A DNA stretch of 47,077 nucleotides from DTKY01 sp037440765 (GCA_037440765.1 JBBITL010000031.1:1-47077), one strand, 5' to 3'. Numbered from the stretch's first letter, positions 33,626 through 42,187 are shown. Numbers and translations are program-made. Notes: generated from the sequence alone by a model not told the origin.

Positions 33626-34873
33626 ATGAAGTCGACGCTGCTTCTTCTGGCGGCGGGGGCCGCAGGGTTGTGCTGGGGACAAGCGCCACCCGACTGCAAG
33701 CCTAACGAGTTGAACATTCCTGAGGCCAAGTACCCCTGCATCTTTCCGGACAACCGCGTGATGTACCGCATAGTCGCGCCGAACGCGCAGTCGGTGCGCG
33801 TCGGAAACACGAACTTGACGAAGGGACCGGATAACATCTGGAGCGGTACCACGGCGCAGCCGGCCGTGGAAGGTTTCCGCTACTACGGCGTGAACATCGA
33901 CGGCGCTATTGTCGCGGATCCTTCCACCCGCACCTACTTTGGCTCCGGATGGTGGAACTCCGCAATTGAGATTCCCGCGCCGGACCAGGAATTCTACCAG
34001 CCGAAGGAAGTTCCTCGCGGCCGCGTGAGTGAGCAGTGGTATTTCTCGAAAGTCACGGGCAAGTGGCGCCGCTGCTTCGTCTATACCCCGCCGGACTACG
34101 ACGGAGGAAGGAACAGGTACCCCGTGCTCTACCTGCTGCACGGCTGGGGAGAGGACGAGACCGCTTGGTTCAACCAGGGCCGAGTCAGCTTCATCATGGA
34201 CAATCTGATCGCGGAGAAGAAGGCGAAGCCGATGATTATCGTCATGGACAACCTCAATGCGGTCAAACCCGGTGAGAGCGCGACGAGGTTCGCTGCCCGC
34301 GGTCTGGTGCCCGACCCGAGCGACCGCCCGGCCCCTCCGCCGGCGGCGAGAGGAGTCGCGCCCGGGGAACCGGCGGCGGCTGGCGAGCGCGGAGCCGCTG
34401 GAGCCCCCGGCGCGGCGCGGGCGGGTCAGCCGGCTCGCGCCGGTGGAGGGATGCTGGGCAACTCGGCTTTCACCGAGATGATGCTCACCGACTTGATCCC
34501 CATGATCGAGAAGACCTACCGCGCGCTTCCCGGCGCGGCGAACCGCGCGATGGCCGGGCTATCGATGGGCGGTGCCCAGACCCGCGCGACCACCATGGCC
34601 AACCTCGACAAGTTCGCCTACATCGGCCTGTTCAGCGGCGGCAACATCCCCCTGTCGAGTATCGAAAACCCTGCCGCCTTCAAGAAGCAAATCAAGGTCG
34701 TGTTCTTCGGCAATGGACAAGCTGAAGGGGGCACCGCCACGAGCAAACCAGCCGCGGAAGAACTGAAGAAGGCCGGGATTAAAGCCGTTTTCTACGAATC
34801 TCCGCGAACTGCTCACGAGTTTCTGACCTGGAGGCGTTGCCTGCGCGAATTCGCGCCCCTTCTGTTCAAGTAG
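33626..34873 (+). CDS. secreted CE1-type esterase (enterochelin/feruloyl esterase-like)
   Basis: This 415-residue alpha/beta-hydrolase has a signal peptide (Met-Lys-Ser-Thr-Leu, hydrophobic run, Cys-Trp-Gly-Gln). Residues about 35-125 form a CBM48-like beta-sandwich. The hydrolase follows, with Pro-Val-Leu-Tyr-Leu-Leu-His-Gly-Trp-Gly (oxyanion region). The nucleophile is S313 in Gly-Leu-Ser-Met-Gly-Gly, and H397 lies in Thr-Ala-His-Glu-Phe. A Pro/Ala/Gly-rich segment of about 45 residues (residues 230-275) is inserted between the core strands and the nucleophile. Relatives remove acetyl or feruloyl groups from plant polysaccharides. The cysteine in Gly-Leu-Cys-Trp could make it a lipoprotein, but the lipobox is poor. 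Confidence 0.88.
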   Translation: MKSTLLLLAAGAAGLCWGQAPPDCKPNELNIPEAKYPCIFPDNRVMYRIVAPNAQSVRVGNTNLTKGPDNIWSGTTAQPAVEGFRYYGVNIDGAIVADPSTRTYFGSGWWNSAIEIPAPDQEFYQPKEVPRGRVSEQWYFSKVTGKWRRCFVYTPPDYDGGRNRYPVLYLLHGWGEDETAWFNQGRVSFIMDNLIAEKKAKPMIIVMDNLNAVKPGESATRFAARGLVPDPSDRPAPPPAARGVAPGEPAAAGERGAAGAPGAARAGQPARAGGGMLGNSAFTEMMLTDLIPMIEKTYRALPGAANRAMAGLSMGGAQTRATTMANLDKFAYIGLFSGGNIPLSSIENPAAFKKQIKVVFFGNGQAEGGTATSKPAAEELKKAGIKAVFYESPRTAHEFLTWRRCLREFAPLLFK

Positions 34874-34880
34874 AACCCGG

Positions 34881-34911
34881 TGGGGCAGCACCTTTTTTGG
34901 GGACTGCCCCA
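34881..34911 (+). terminator. candidate terminator after the esterase gene
   Basis: TGGGGCAG and CTGCCCCA arms (8 bases each) enclose a 15-base loop containing six T residues. The structure starts 8 bases after the stop codon. The T-run is in the loop rather than after the stem, so efficiency is uncertain. The remaining 200 bases up to rlmB show no gene. Confidence 0.35.
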
Positions 34912-35111
34912 ACCTCTGCCAGCGCCGGAGTCGGACTTCGTCGATTCCGCGACCGGCCCGGTGCGTTGCTCGGCGACGCGCTGAAGTCCGCTTTGGGGAA
35001 CCTCTCCTGATTCGCACTGCCTGACGCCCGCGCCTGCCCGCATCCCCCTCCCCCAAATCACCCGCTCACGTGATCACCAAATGCTCCTCCCCGCGCTACC
35101 ATGGGTCCAGC

Positions 35112-35831
35112 ATGAGTACACTGGTCGGCGTTCATTCCGTGATGGAAGCCCTCAAGGCCGGCCGTCCCATCGACCGCCTGCTGGTCGCGCGCGGCGCCGG
35201 CGGGCATCGCCTCCAGGAGCTCATCGAACTGTGCCGGTCGGCCTCCGTCCCCGTGCGCTTCGAGCCCCGCGACGCGCTCGACCGGCTGGCCGGAGGCGCC
35301 ACCCACCAGGGCATCGTGGCCGTGGCCGCCGCCCGCCGCTACGCTGCGCTTGAAGACGTCATCGCCGGCGCCCGCATGCTGGTGGTTCTCGACGGCGTCG
35401 AGGACCCGCACAACCTGGGCGCCGTCATCCGCACTGCGCACGCCGCTGGCGCCGACGCGCTGGTGGCGCCGGAGCGGCGCGCCGCCGGCCTTACGGAGGG
35501 CGTGGCCAAGGCCGCCGCGGGCGCGCTCGAGTACCTGCCTGTGGCGCGGGTTACCAACGTGAACCGCGCCCTGGAGACGCTCAAGGCCCGGGGCTTCTGG
35601 ATCTACGGCCTGGACGAACGGGGCGAGCAGCCCTACGACCAGGTGGACTACGCTTCGCCAGCCGCGCTGGTCTTCGGAGGTGAAGGGAAGGGCCTGCACC
35701 ATCAGGTCAAGCAGCACTGTGACGCCCTGGTCCGTATTCCGATGGCGGGCAGGATCTCCTCGTTGAATGTATCGGTGGCGGCCGGCGTGGTGCTTTTCGA
35801 GTGGAAACGGCGGCAGGCCGGCGCGGGATAG
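35112..35831 (+). CDS. rlmB: 23S rRNA (guanosine-2'-O-)-methyltransferase, TrmH/SPOUT family
   Basis: This 239-residue methyltransferase starts at the ATG at 35112, with Val-Gly-Val-His-Ser-Val-Met-Glu-Ala-Leu as the usual opening; an upstream GTG at 35070 has no support. The N-terminal substrate-binding domain covers residues 1-75. The knotted SPOUT domain has motif 1 Asp-Pro-His-Asn-Leu-Gly-Ala-Val-Ile-Arg-Thr, motif 2 Val-Phe-Gly-Gly-Glu-Gly-Lys-Gly-Leu and motif 3 Ile-Pro-Met-Ala-Gly-Arg-Ile-Ser-Ser-Leu-Asn-Val-Ser. The methyl acceptor by homology is the conserved G2251 of 23S rRNA. The TIM-barrel gene follows after 17 bases. A fragment of a second copy lies 1.7 kb upstream. Confidence 0.92.
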   Translation: MSTLVGVHSVMEALKAGRPIDRLLVARGAGGHRLQELIELCRSASVPVRFEPRDALDRLAGGATHQGIVAVAAARRYAALEDVIAGARMLVVLDGVEDPHNLGAVIRTAHAAGADALVAPERRAAGLTEGVAKAAAGALEYLPVARVTNVNRALETLKARGFWIYGLDERGEQPYDQVDYASPAALVFGGEGKGLHHQVKQHCDALVRIPMAGRISSLNVSVAAGVVLFEWKRRQAGAG

Positions 35832-35848
35832 TAGAATCGGTAGTTCCC

Positions 35849-36679
35849 ATGTATCACGCACTGTCTACCCACGTCATCGCCGACCACAGGCTGACCACCG
35901 TCTGGCTGGAGAGGGTGTGGGATGCCGGCATTCCGGCTGTCGAGATTTTCTGCGCCCGGCAGCACTTCGACTATCGAAACCGCGCCCAGGTCGCCGAACT
36001 GGAGCACTTCTTCAAGGACTCGGAACTGGCCTTCCACTCGCTGCACGCCCCCATCTTCACGGACGATGTGTGGGGCCGCAGCGGGCCGCACGCCGTGCTG
36101 AACATCGCCGAGCCGGTCAAGGCCAAGCGCGTCATCGTGGTGGACGAGATCAAGCGGGCGCTGGAAGTGGCAGAACGCGCGCCCTTCCGCTACCTGGTTC
36201 AGCACGTGGGGTTCGACGAGGAGGAGTTCGACGAGCGCCGTATGGAAGCGGCCTTCACGGCGCTGGAAGAGCTGAGCCTGTTCGCGAAGCAGCGCGGGGT
36301 CGAGGTGCTGCTGGAGAACATCCCGAACCCTTTCTCCACTCCCGGGCAGTTGAACTACTTCCTTGGCGAGACCCACCTCGAGCTGGGCTATTGTTTCGAC
36401 GTCGGCCACGCGAACATGGGTGAGGGCGTCCCGGCCGCCTTTGAAATGATGAAGGACCGCATCCGGTCCACGCACGTCCACGACAACGACGGCCGGGCCG
36501 ACTCGCACATGTACCCCTTCCTCTCCGGCGGCGGATCGGTCGACTGGGAACAGACCATGCGGCTGCTCCGCTCGCGGTCCGACCAATACGCGCTGCTGTT
36601 GGAACTGACCGAGGACCCCAGCCTGCCGCAGCCGATCGAGGCGGCGCGCCGGGTCTTCGAGAAACTGGAGAGTCTCTGA
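35849..36679 (+). CDS. sugar phosphate isomerase/epimerase-like TIM barrel
   Basis: This 276-residue protein of the AP-endonuclease-2/xylose-isomerase-like fold starts at ATG 35849. Likely metal ligands are visible: Phe-His-Ser-Leu-His-Ala-Pro, Glu in Leu-Leu-Glu-Asn-Ile-Pro, Asp-Val-Gly-His-Ala-Asn, His-Val-His-Asp-Asn-Asp-Gly, and Glu in Leu-Glu-Leu-Thr-Glu. This is the Glu-Asp-His-His pattern of sugar epimerases and of endonuclease IV. The substrate cannot be told; the family is broad. The stop TGA directly abuts the GTG of asnS, so the two are co-translated. Confidence 0.85.
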   Translation: MYHALSTHVIADHRLTTVWLERVWDAGIPAVEIFCARQHFDYRNRAQVAELEHFFKDSELAFHSLHAPIFTDDVWGRSGPHAVLNIAEPVKAKRVIVVDEIKRALEVAERAPFRYLVQHVGFDEEEFDERRMEAAFTALEELSLFAKQRGVEVLLENIPNPFSTPGQLNYFLGETHLELGYCFDVGHANMGEGVPAAFEMMKDRIRSTHVHDNDGRADSHMYPFLSGGGSVDWEQTMRLLRSRSDQYALLLELTEDPSLPQPIEAARRVFEKLESL

Positions 36680-38002
36680 GTGAGCTCGGACGCGACCCCT
36701 CGCCGCATCACCATCGACCAGGCCGGCAGCCACGCCGGAGAGACCGTAACCATCCCCGGCTGGCTCTACAACCTCAGGCGCTCGGGCAAAATCGCCTTCC
36801 CCATCCTTCGCGACGGCACGGGCATCCTGCAATGCGTGGCCGTCAAGAGCCAGTTGCCGGAGACCCTGTTTGAGAGCATCAAGGACCTGACCCAGGAGTC
36901 TTCGATTATCGTCACCGGCAAGATCCGCCAGGAGCCGCGCGCGCCGGGCGGGCATGAGCTCGACGTGGAGAACGTCGAGATCCTGCAGCGGGTGCCGGAG
37001 GCCGACCCCTATCCGATCACCCCCAAGGAGCACGGGATTGACTTCCTGCTCGACCGCCGCCACCTGTGGCTGCGCAGCCGGCGCCAGCACGCCGTCCTGC
37101 GGGTGCGCCACGAGGTGGTGCGCGCCATACGTGACTACTTCGACTCCAACGGATTCACGCTGCTGGACACTCCTATCTTCACCCCGGCCGCCTGCGAAGG
37201 AACCACCACGCTGTTCGAAGTCGACTACTTCGACCACGAAAAGGTGTATCTCACGCAGTCCGGCCAGCTCTACAACGAAGCCACGGCCATGGCCTTCGGG
37301 AAGGTCTATGCCTTCGGTCCCACCTTCCGCGCCGAGAGGTCCAAGACGAGGAGGCACCTGACCGAGTTCTGGATGGTCGAGCCGGAGATGGCCTACGCCA
37401 CGCTGGAGGACGTCAAGCAGGTGGCCGAGGAGCTGGTCGTGTCCGTGGTGGGCCGCGTGCTGGAGAACCGGCGGGCGGAACTGGAGGTCCTGGAGCGGGA
37501 CGTGTCGAAGCTCGAGAGCGTCCGCGCGCCCTTCCCCCGCATCAGCTACGACCAGGCGGTCGAGACTCTTCAGAAGAAAGGCAGCGAGATCCGGTGGGGG
37601 GGTGATTTCGGCGGCGCCGATGAAACACTTCTCGGCGAGGACTACGACCGGCCGGTGATGGTGGACCGCTACCCCGCGGCCATCAAGGCGTTCTACATGC
37701 AGCCGGACCCCGGCCGTCCGGAGGTCGCCCTCGGCGTGGACGTGCTCGCGCCCGAGGGGTTCGGCGAGATCATCGGCGGCGGCCAGCGGATACACGACCT
37801 GGATCTGCTGTTGCAGCGTATCGACGAGCACGGCTTGCCCAGAGAGGCGTTCGACTGGTACATCGACCTGCGCCGCTTCGGCTCGGTTCCGCACGGGGGC
37901 TTCGGCATGGGGCTGGAGCGGTGCGTGGGCTGGATATGCGGCCTGGAGCACGTGCGCGAGAGCATCCCCTTCCCCCGCATGCTCTACCGAGCCAGACCAT
38001 AG
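36680..38002 (+). CDS. asnS: asparaginyl-tRNA synthetase
   Basis: This 440-residue class IIb synthetase has an N-terminal OB anticodon-binding domain at residues about 15-110 (Val-Thr-Ile-Pro-Gly-Trp-Leu-Tyr-Asn-Leu-Arg). The catalytic core has motif 2, Phe-Gly-Pro-Thr-Phe-Arg-Ala-Glu-Arg-Ser, followed by Thr-Arg-Arg-His-Leu-Thr-Glu-Phe-Trp-Met. The Arg-His-Leu-Thr-Glu-Phe-Trp block marks AsnRS rather than AspRS. Motif 3 is Gly-Phe-Gly-Met-Gly-Leu-Glu-Arg. The GTG start sits immediately after the TIM-barrel stop. A 42-base gap with a CGAGCG-TAAG-CGAGCG direct repeat follows before arginase. Confidence 0.94.
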   Translation: MSSDATPRRITIDQAGSHAGETVTIPGWLYNLRRSGKIAFPILRDGTGILQCVAVKSQLPETLFESIKDLTQESSIIVTGKIRQEPRAPGGHELDVENVEILQRVPEADPYPITPKEHGIDFLLDRRHLWLRSRRQHAVLRVRHEVVRAIRDYFDSNGFTLLDTPIFTPAACEGTTTLFEVDYFDHEKVYLTQSGQLYNEATAMAFGKVYAFGPTFRAERSKTRRHLTEFWMVEPEMAYATLEDVKQVAEELVVSVVGRVLENRRAELEVLERDVSKLESVRAPFPRISYDQAVETLQKKGSEIRWGGDFGGADETLLGEDYDRPVMVDRYPAAIKAFYMQPDPGRPEVALGVDVLAPEGFGEIIGGGQRIHDLDLLLQRIDEHGLPREAFDWYIDLRRFGSVPHGGFGMGLERCVGWICGLEHVRESIPFPRMLYRARP

Positions 38003-38044
38003 CCGCACGGAACCGCGAGCGTAAGCGAGCGGATATGACGACTC

Positions 38045-38959
38045 ATGAAGCAATCTGACATCGCCGTCATCGGGCTCCCGATTGACCTCGGCGCCGGCCG
38101 GCGTGGAGTGGACATGGGGCCTTCGGCCATCCGCGTGGCGGGCCTGCACGCGCGCCTGGCCGCCCTGGGCTACCGCGTCGAGGACCTGGGCAACATCCCG
38201 GTGGACCAGCCCGAGCGGCTGCCCGCCGGGCCGGCGCGCACGCGCTACCTGGCGCACATCGCGCAGGCCTGCCGGCGGCTGGCGCGGGCCGTCGAGTCGG
38301 CCGCCGCCGCCGGCCAGGCTCCGCTGGTGCTCGGGGGGGATCACTCGACGGCCATCGGCACGGTGTCCGGCATGTCGCACTATTGCCGGGCCAGGAAGCA
38401 GTCGCTGGGCCTGATCTGGATCGACGCCCACACCGACATGAACACCCCCGGCACCAGCCCCAGCGGCAATGTTCACGGGATGCCGCTCGCCTGCCTCACC
38501 GGGCGGGGGCCGCGTGCGCTGACCCACATCTACGGGTACGCTCCCAAGGTGCGTCCCGCCAACGTGGCCCTGGTAGGCGTGCGCGAGGTGGACCAGCCGG
38601 AGAAGCTGACCGTCAAGGGTTCCGGCGTTCGGGCCTTCACCATGCGGCACATCGACGAGCGCGGCCTGCGGGCCATAATGGAGGAGGCGATCCGCATCGC
38701 CTGCGATGGCACGGCGGGTTTCCACGTCTCTCTCGACATGGACTCGGTGGACCCGCGGGAAGCGCCGGGGGTGGGGACGCCGGTCCGCGGAGGCATCACC
38801 TACCGGGAGGCGCACCTGCTGATGGAACTGATCTGCGACTCCGGCCGGATGACCTCCATGGAGGTCGTCGAGGTCAACCCCGTGATCGACGAAGCGAACC
38901 GCACGGCCGCGCTGGCGGTGGAACTGGTGACCTCGGCCTTGGGGAAGAGAATCCTGTGA
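38045..38959 (+). CDS. rocF: arginase
   Basis: This 304-residue ureohydrolase splits arginine to ornithine and urea. The dinuclear manganese ligands are all present: H100 (Gly-Gly-Asp-His-Ser), D127, H129 and D131 (Asp-Ala-His-Thr-Asp), D231 and D233 (Leu-Asp-Met-Asp-Ser-Val-Asp-Pro). H144 in Asn-Val-His-Gly-Met-Pro is the substrate-side histidine found in true arginases, which favours arginase over agmatinase. Its stop overlaps the ddl start (GTGA). Confidence 0.92.
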   Translation: MKQSDIAVIGLPIDLGAGRRGVDMGPSAIRVAGLHARLAALGYRVEDLGNIPVDQPERLPAGPARTRYLAHIAQACRRLARAVESAAAAGQAPLVLGGDHSTAIGTVSGMSHYCRARKQSLGLIWIDAHTDMNTPGTSPSGNVHGMPLACLTGRGPRALTHIYGYAPKVRPANVALVGVREVDQPEKLTVKGSGVRAFTMRHIDERGLRAIMEEAIRIACDGTAGFHVSLDMDSVDPREAPGVGTPVRGGITYREAHLLMELICDSGRMTSMEVVEVNPVIDEANRTAALAVELVTSALGKRIL

Positions 38960-39933
38960 AGCTGAGAGTGGCGGTGATCTACGGCGGACGCAGCGGCGAG
39001 CACGAGGTGTCGGTCCGCTCGGCCCGGGCCGTCCTGTCCGCCCTGGACGCGGCGCAGTACGAGGCGGTGCAGTTCTTCATCCGCCCGGACGGCAAGTGGG
39101 AGCCGCATCCGCTGGTGGCCGAGCCCGGCGCCAATCCGGGCATCGACGTGGTGTTCCCCGTTCTGCACGGCACCTTCGGCGAGGACGGCACCGTGCAGGG
39201 GCTGCTGGAGCTGGCGGGGCTGCCATACGTGGGCGCGGGCGTGCTCGGCTCCTCGCTCGCCATGGACAAGGACCTCATGAAGAGGGTCTGCCGGGAACGG
39301 GGCCTTCCGGTGGTGGAGCACGTCACGGTTCTGCGCTCCTCTCTCGACGTGGACGGCCCCATAGCACGTCTGGGGCTGCCGGTGTTCGTCAAGCCCGCCA
39401 ACCTGGGCTCGTCGGTCGGAATCTCCAAGGCGCGCACCCGGGAGGAACTGGCAGCCGCTCTGGAGACCGCCGCCCGATTCGACCGGAAGATCGTCGTGGA
39501 GCGCGCCGTCACGGGGCGGGAACTGGAGTGCGCCGTGCTCGGCAACCACGACCCGGTGGCTTCGATGCCCTGCGAGGTCCTGCCGTCGCGGGAGTTCTAC
39601 GACTACGAGGACAAGTACCTGCTGGACGCCGCCGAGTTCACGGTGCCGGCCGAACTGGCGCCCGCCGAGACCGGCGAGGTGCGGCGCCTGGCCTGCGCCT
39701 GCTACCGCGCCGTGGAGTGCGAGGGCATGGCGCGCGTCGACTTCTTCCTGGAGAGCCCGGGCGGCCGCCTGCTGATCAACGAGATCAACACCATTCCGGG
39801 TTTCACCTCCATCAGCATGTTCCCTCGCATGTGGGATGCCGCGGGCCTGCCTCTTCCGCGGCTGGTCGACCGCCTGATCGAACTGGCGATCGAGCGTCAC
39901 AAGGATCGCGAGTCGACCCGCTTCAGCAGGTAG
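38956..39933 (+). CDS. ddl: D-alanine--D-alanine ligase
   Basis: This 325-residue ATP-grasp enzyme makes the D-Ala-D-Ala end of the peptidoglycan peptide. The GTG at 38956 gives the normal N-terminus (Val-Ala-Val-Ile-Tyr-Gly-Gly-Arg-Ser-Gly-Glu-His-Glu-Val-Ser); the much longer open frame upstream is the arginase gene in another frame. Further motifs are His-Gly-Thr-Phe-Gly-Glu-Asp-Gly-Thr-Val-Gln-Gly, Lys-Pro-Ala-Asn-Leu-Gly-Ser-Ser-Val-Gly-Ile and Asn-Glu-Ile-Asn-Thr-Ile-Pro-Gly-Phe-Thr. A 4-base overlap with arginase and a 3-base gap to the protease gene indicate one operon. Confidence 0.95.
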   Translation: MKLRVAVIYGGRSGEHEVSVRSARAVLSALDAAQYEAVQFFIRPDGKWEPHPLVAEPGANPGIDVVFPVLHGTFGEDGTVQGLLELAGLPYVGAGVLGSSLAMDKDLMKRVCRERGLPVVEHVTVLRSSLDVDGPIARLGLPVFVKPANLGSSVGISKARTREELAAALETAARFDRKIVVERAVTGRELECAVLGNHDPVASMPCEVLPSREFYDYEDKYLLDAAEFTVPAELAPAETGEVRRLACACYRAVECEGMARVDFFLESPGGRLLINEINTIPGFTSISMFPRMWDAAGLPLPRLVDRLIELAIERHKDRESTRFSR

Positions 39934-39936
39934 CGC

Positions 39937-41382
39937 ATGCGGCCGTCCTGCCTAGTGCTCGCCGTGCTGGCCGTTCCGGCCGCGGCGCACGACCTGGAGA
40001 CCGCCCTGCGGACATTCACTGCGGTCTACGCCGCCGTGGAGCGGGAAGCCGCCGGGCCCGTAGACCCCGGCGAGGCCATTTACGGGGGCGCCATCCCCTC
40101 GATGCTGCGGCCGCTGGACCCCCACACGGTGTTTCTCAATCCGGACCAGTTCGAGCAGCTTCAGCGGCTGCAACAGTCGGTCCGCAAAGGGTTCGGCAGC
40201 GTGGTCAACGCGTTGCCCGGCCGCGTGATCATCTTGCAGGTGCTGCCGGGGACGCCTTCGGCCAGGGCTGGCCTGGCGCCCGGCGACGAGATCATCGCCG
40301 TGAACGGTGTGGCGCTCGAAAACCTCGGGCTGGAGCAGTTGATCGGCGTGCTGGAGGAGGCCCGCAACAGGCACGCTGAGCTGGATGTCCGCCGGGCCGG
40401 CAGCCCCAGGACGCTCCACGTCGTTCTCGCGCCTGAGGAGATGCAGATGCCGAGCGTGTCGGCGGCGTTCCACATCAGGAGCGGCGTGGGTTACGTCAGC
40501 CTGCGGAGTTTCGACGTGCAGACGGGGGCTGACCTGGAGGCCGCGATCGAGAAACTGGGAGGGCGCGGCCTGAAGGCGCTCATCCTGGACCTGCGCGACA
40601 ACCCCGGCGGCCTGCTTCCGGCCGCGCTCGAGGCGGCCTCCCTCTTCCTGAAGCCGGGCCAGGGCCTGGTCACTGTTCGCGGCCGCTCCATGCCGGCCGC
40701 CGAGCAAAGGGTCGGCCAGGATGCCGTGCCGTACTCCTTTCCGATGGCGGTGCTGATCAATGGGAGCAGCGCGAGCGCATCGGAGATTGTCGCGGGCTGC
40801 CTTCAGGACCACGACCGCGCCGTGATCGTGGGCCAGCCGAGTTTCGGCAAGGGCCTGGTCGAGACGGTCTATCCCCTGTCGGAGGGCGCCGGGCTGGCGC
40901 TGACAACCGCGTTCTACTACACGCCCAGCGGCCGTTCCATCCAGCGGCCCCTGACCAGCGGGCAACTCAGTCCCGCGGCCCCGGGACAGGAGTTCAGGAC
41001 CGGCTCCGGGAGAATCGTGCGCGGCGGAGGCGGCATCCAGCCCGATCTGCTTGTGTTCGACAAGCCGCTCACGCGGCTCCAGATGTTCCTGGACGCCAGC
41101 GGCGTATTTCCCACCTTTGCCACCGGCTACCTTCGCAGGCTCGGAGGGGTGGCCGAGGATTTCGAGGTGACTGCCGCGGTGCTCGATGAGTTTCAGGCCT
41201 TCCTGGCCCGGCGCAAGGTCCTGCCGGGAGTGGCCGAGTGGAGCGAGGCGCGGAACTGGATCGCAAACCGCCTGAAGACAGAGATCTTCAACCAGGGCCT
41301 TGGCGTGGACCGCGGCAACCAGGTGGAGGCGCAGCGCGATGAGACCATCCTGGCCGCGCTCAGGGCATTGGCGGTGGAGTGA
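39937..41382 (+). CDS. C-terminal processing protease, S41 family (CtpA/Prc-like)
   Basis: This 481-residue exported serine protease has a short signal peptide (cut near Ala-Ala-Ala-His). A PDZ domain covers residues about 80-165 (Gly-Thr-Pro-Ser-Ala-Arg-Ala-Gly-Leu-Ala-Pro-Gly-Asp-Glu-Ile). The tail protease domain has S280 in Asn-Gly-Ser-Ser-Ala-Ser-Ala-Ser-Glu-Ile and K305 in Ser-Phe-Gly-Lys-Gly-Leu, 25 residues apart as in known Ser-Lys dyads. Substrates are usually periplasmic proteins or peptidoglycan hydrolases. The ATG is 3 bases after ddl, so it is co-transcribed with it. The convergent GT2 gene ends 7 bases beyond its stop. Confidence 0.93.
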   Translation: MRPSCLVLAVLAVPAAAHDLETALRTFTAVYAAVEREAAGPVDPGEAIYGGAIPSMLRPLDPHTVFLNPDQFEQLQRLQQSVRKGFGSVVNALPGRVIILQVLPGTPSARAGLAPGDEIIAVNGVALENLGLEQLIGVLEEARNRHAELDVRRAGSPRTLHVVLAPEEMQMPSVSAAFHIRSGVGYVSLRSFDVQTGADLEAAIEKLGGRGLKALILDLRDNPGGLLPAALEAASLFLKPGQGLVTVRGRSMPAAEQRVGQDAVPYSFPMAVLINGSSASASEIVAGCLQDHDRAVIVGQPSFGKGLVETVYPLSEGAGLALTTAFYYTPSGRSIQRPLTSGQLSPAAPGQEFRTGSGRIVRGGGGIQPDLLVFDKPLTRLQMFLDASGVFPTFATGYLRRLGGVAEDFEVTAAVLDEFQAFLARRKVLPGVAEWSEARNWIANRLKTEIFNQGLGVDRGNQVEAQRDETILAALRALAVE

Positions 41383-41389
41383 GCCCGGC

Positions 41390-42187
41390 CTACGTCGAGC
41401 GTCCCCAGCCAAACCCGCGGATCAGCTGCCGGGACGCTGAGGCGCACCGTTCCATGGCCCGCTGTATGGCGGGCCGCGCCACCAGCTTCAGGTACAGGCG
41501 CCCCAATTGAAAGCACGTCGAAGCCAGGGAGCGGATGCGGAAAAACTGGCTGCGTCCGTGGAGACGCGGGTAGTGGTGCACGCCGGCCTCGGCGAAAGCC
41601 CACCCCGTCATCTCCAGCTTCCGCACGAGCTCCACGCACACCGTCCCGCTGGTGGACTCCAGGGAGATCAGGTCCAACAGTTCCTTGCGGATCAGGCGGA
41701 AGTCGCAGTCGATATCGCGTATACGCACGCCGAACAGCGCGCGCGCGAAGCGGTTATAGACCTTGCCCAGCCAGATCCGGTGCCGGGGGTCGTGCCTTTC
41801 CAGCTTGTAGCCGTTGACGAAGCCGGTGCGCGGGCCCAGGCGCTCCAGCAGCGCCGGCAGCTCGCCCACGTCGTACTGTCCGTCCCCGTCGGTGTAGAAG
41901 ACCAGGTCTTTGGTGGCCGCCGCGAGGCCGCTGCGCAGCGCTCCTCCGTAACCCCGGTTGCGCTGGTGCGTCACCACGCGGAGACGCGGGCCGTAACAGG
42001 CCTGAAGACGCTCCAGCACCAGCGCGGTGTCGTCGGCGCTTCCGTCGTTGACGACGATGACTTCGTAATCGCGGGCGCATGCCTCCAGGACGAGGAACGC
42101 CTTCCCGACCAGCCCAGGCAGGCTGGGCGCGTCGTTGTACGCCGGAAAAAACACACTAAGCGAATGATGCGCATTGTGCGGCGTCAT
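41390..42187 (-). CDS. family 2 glycosyltransferase (polyprenyl-phosphate sugar synthase-like)
   Basis: This 265-residue GT-A enzyme starts at the ATG at 42187, which overlaps the methyltransferase stop (ATGA). Motifs are Phe-Phe-Pro-Ala-Tyr-Asn-Asp near residue 13, Asn-Asp-Gly-Ser-Ala-Asp-Asp (47-53) and Thr-Asp-Gly-Asp-Gly-Gln-Tyr-Asp (99-106). Asp-Cys-Asp-Phe-Arg-Leu-Ile and His-Tyr-Pro-Arg-Leu-His-Gly-Arg-Ser-Gln-Phe follow. The last is typical of dolichyl/undecaprenyl-phosphate mannose or glucose synthase relatives. No membrane helices follow, so it is a DPM1-like short form. It may supply lipid-linked sugar to the GT-C-like protein encoded divergently. Confidence 0.9.
   Translation of the reverse strand: MTPHNAHHSLSVFFPAYNDAPSLPGLVGKAFLVLEACARDYEVIVVNDGSADDTALVLERLQACYGPRLRVVTHQRNRGYGGALRSGLAAATKDLVFYTDGDGQYDVGELPALLERLGPRTGFVNGYKLERHDPRHRIWLGKVYNRFARALFGVRIRDIDCDFRLIRKELLDLISLESTSGTVCVELVRKLEMTGWAFAEAGVHHYPRLHGRSQFFRIRSLASTCFQLGRLYLKLVARPAIQRAMERCASASRQLIRGFGWGRST

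Noticed and set aside
38003..38044. CGAGCG-TAAG-CGAGCG motif between asnS and arginase as a terminator
   Set aside because: The two halves are direct, not inverted, repeats, so no stable hairpin forms. It is probably just another dispersed intergenic repeat.
35702..38815. 1037-codon open frame on the minus strand
   Set aside because: It lies antisense to the end of rlmB, the TIM-barrel gene, asnS and most of arginase, and its translation is Arg/Val/Gly/His-rich with no domain pattern. It is a GC-driven shadow frame.
39952..41412. 486-codon minus-strand open frame
   Set aside because: It is antisense to the S41 protease gene, whose catalytic dyad and PDZ domain are intact on the plus strand.
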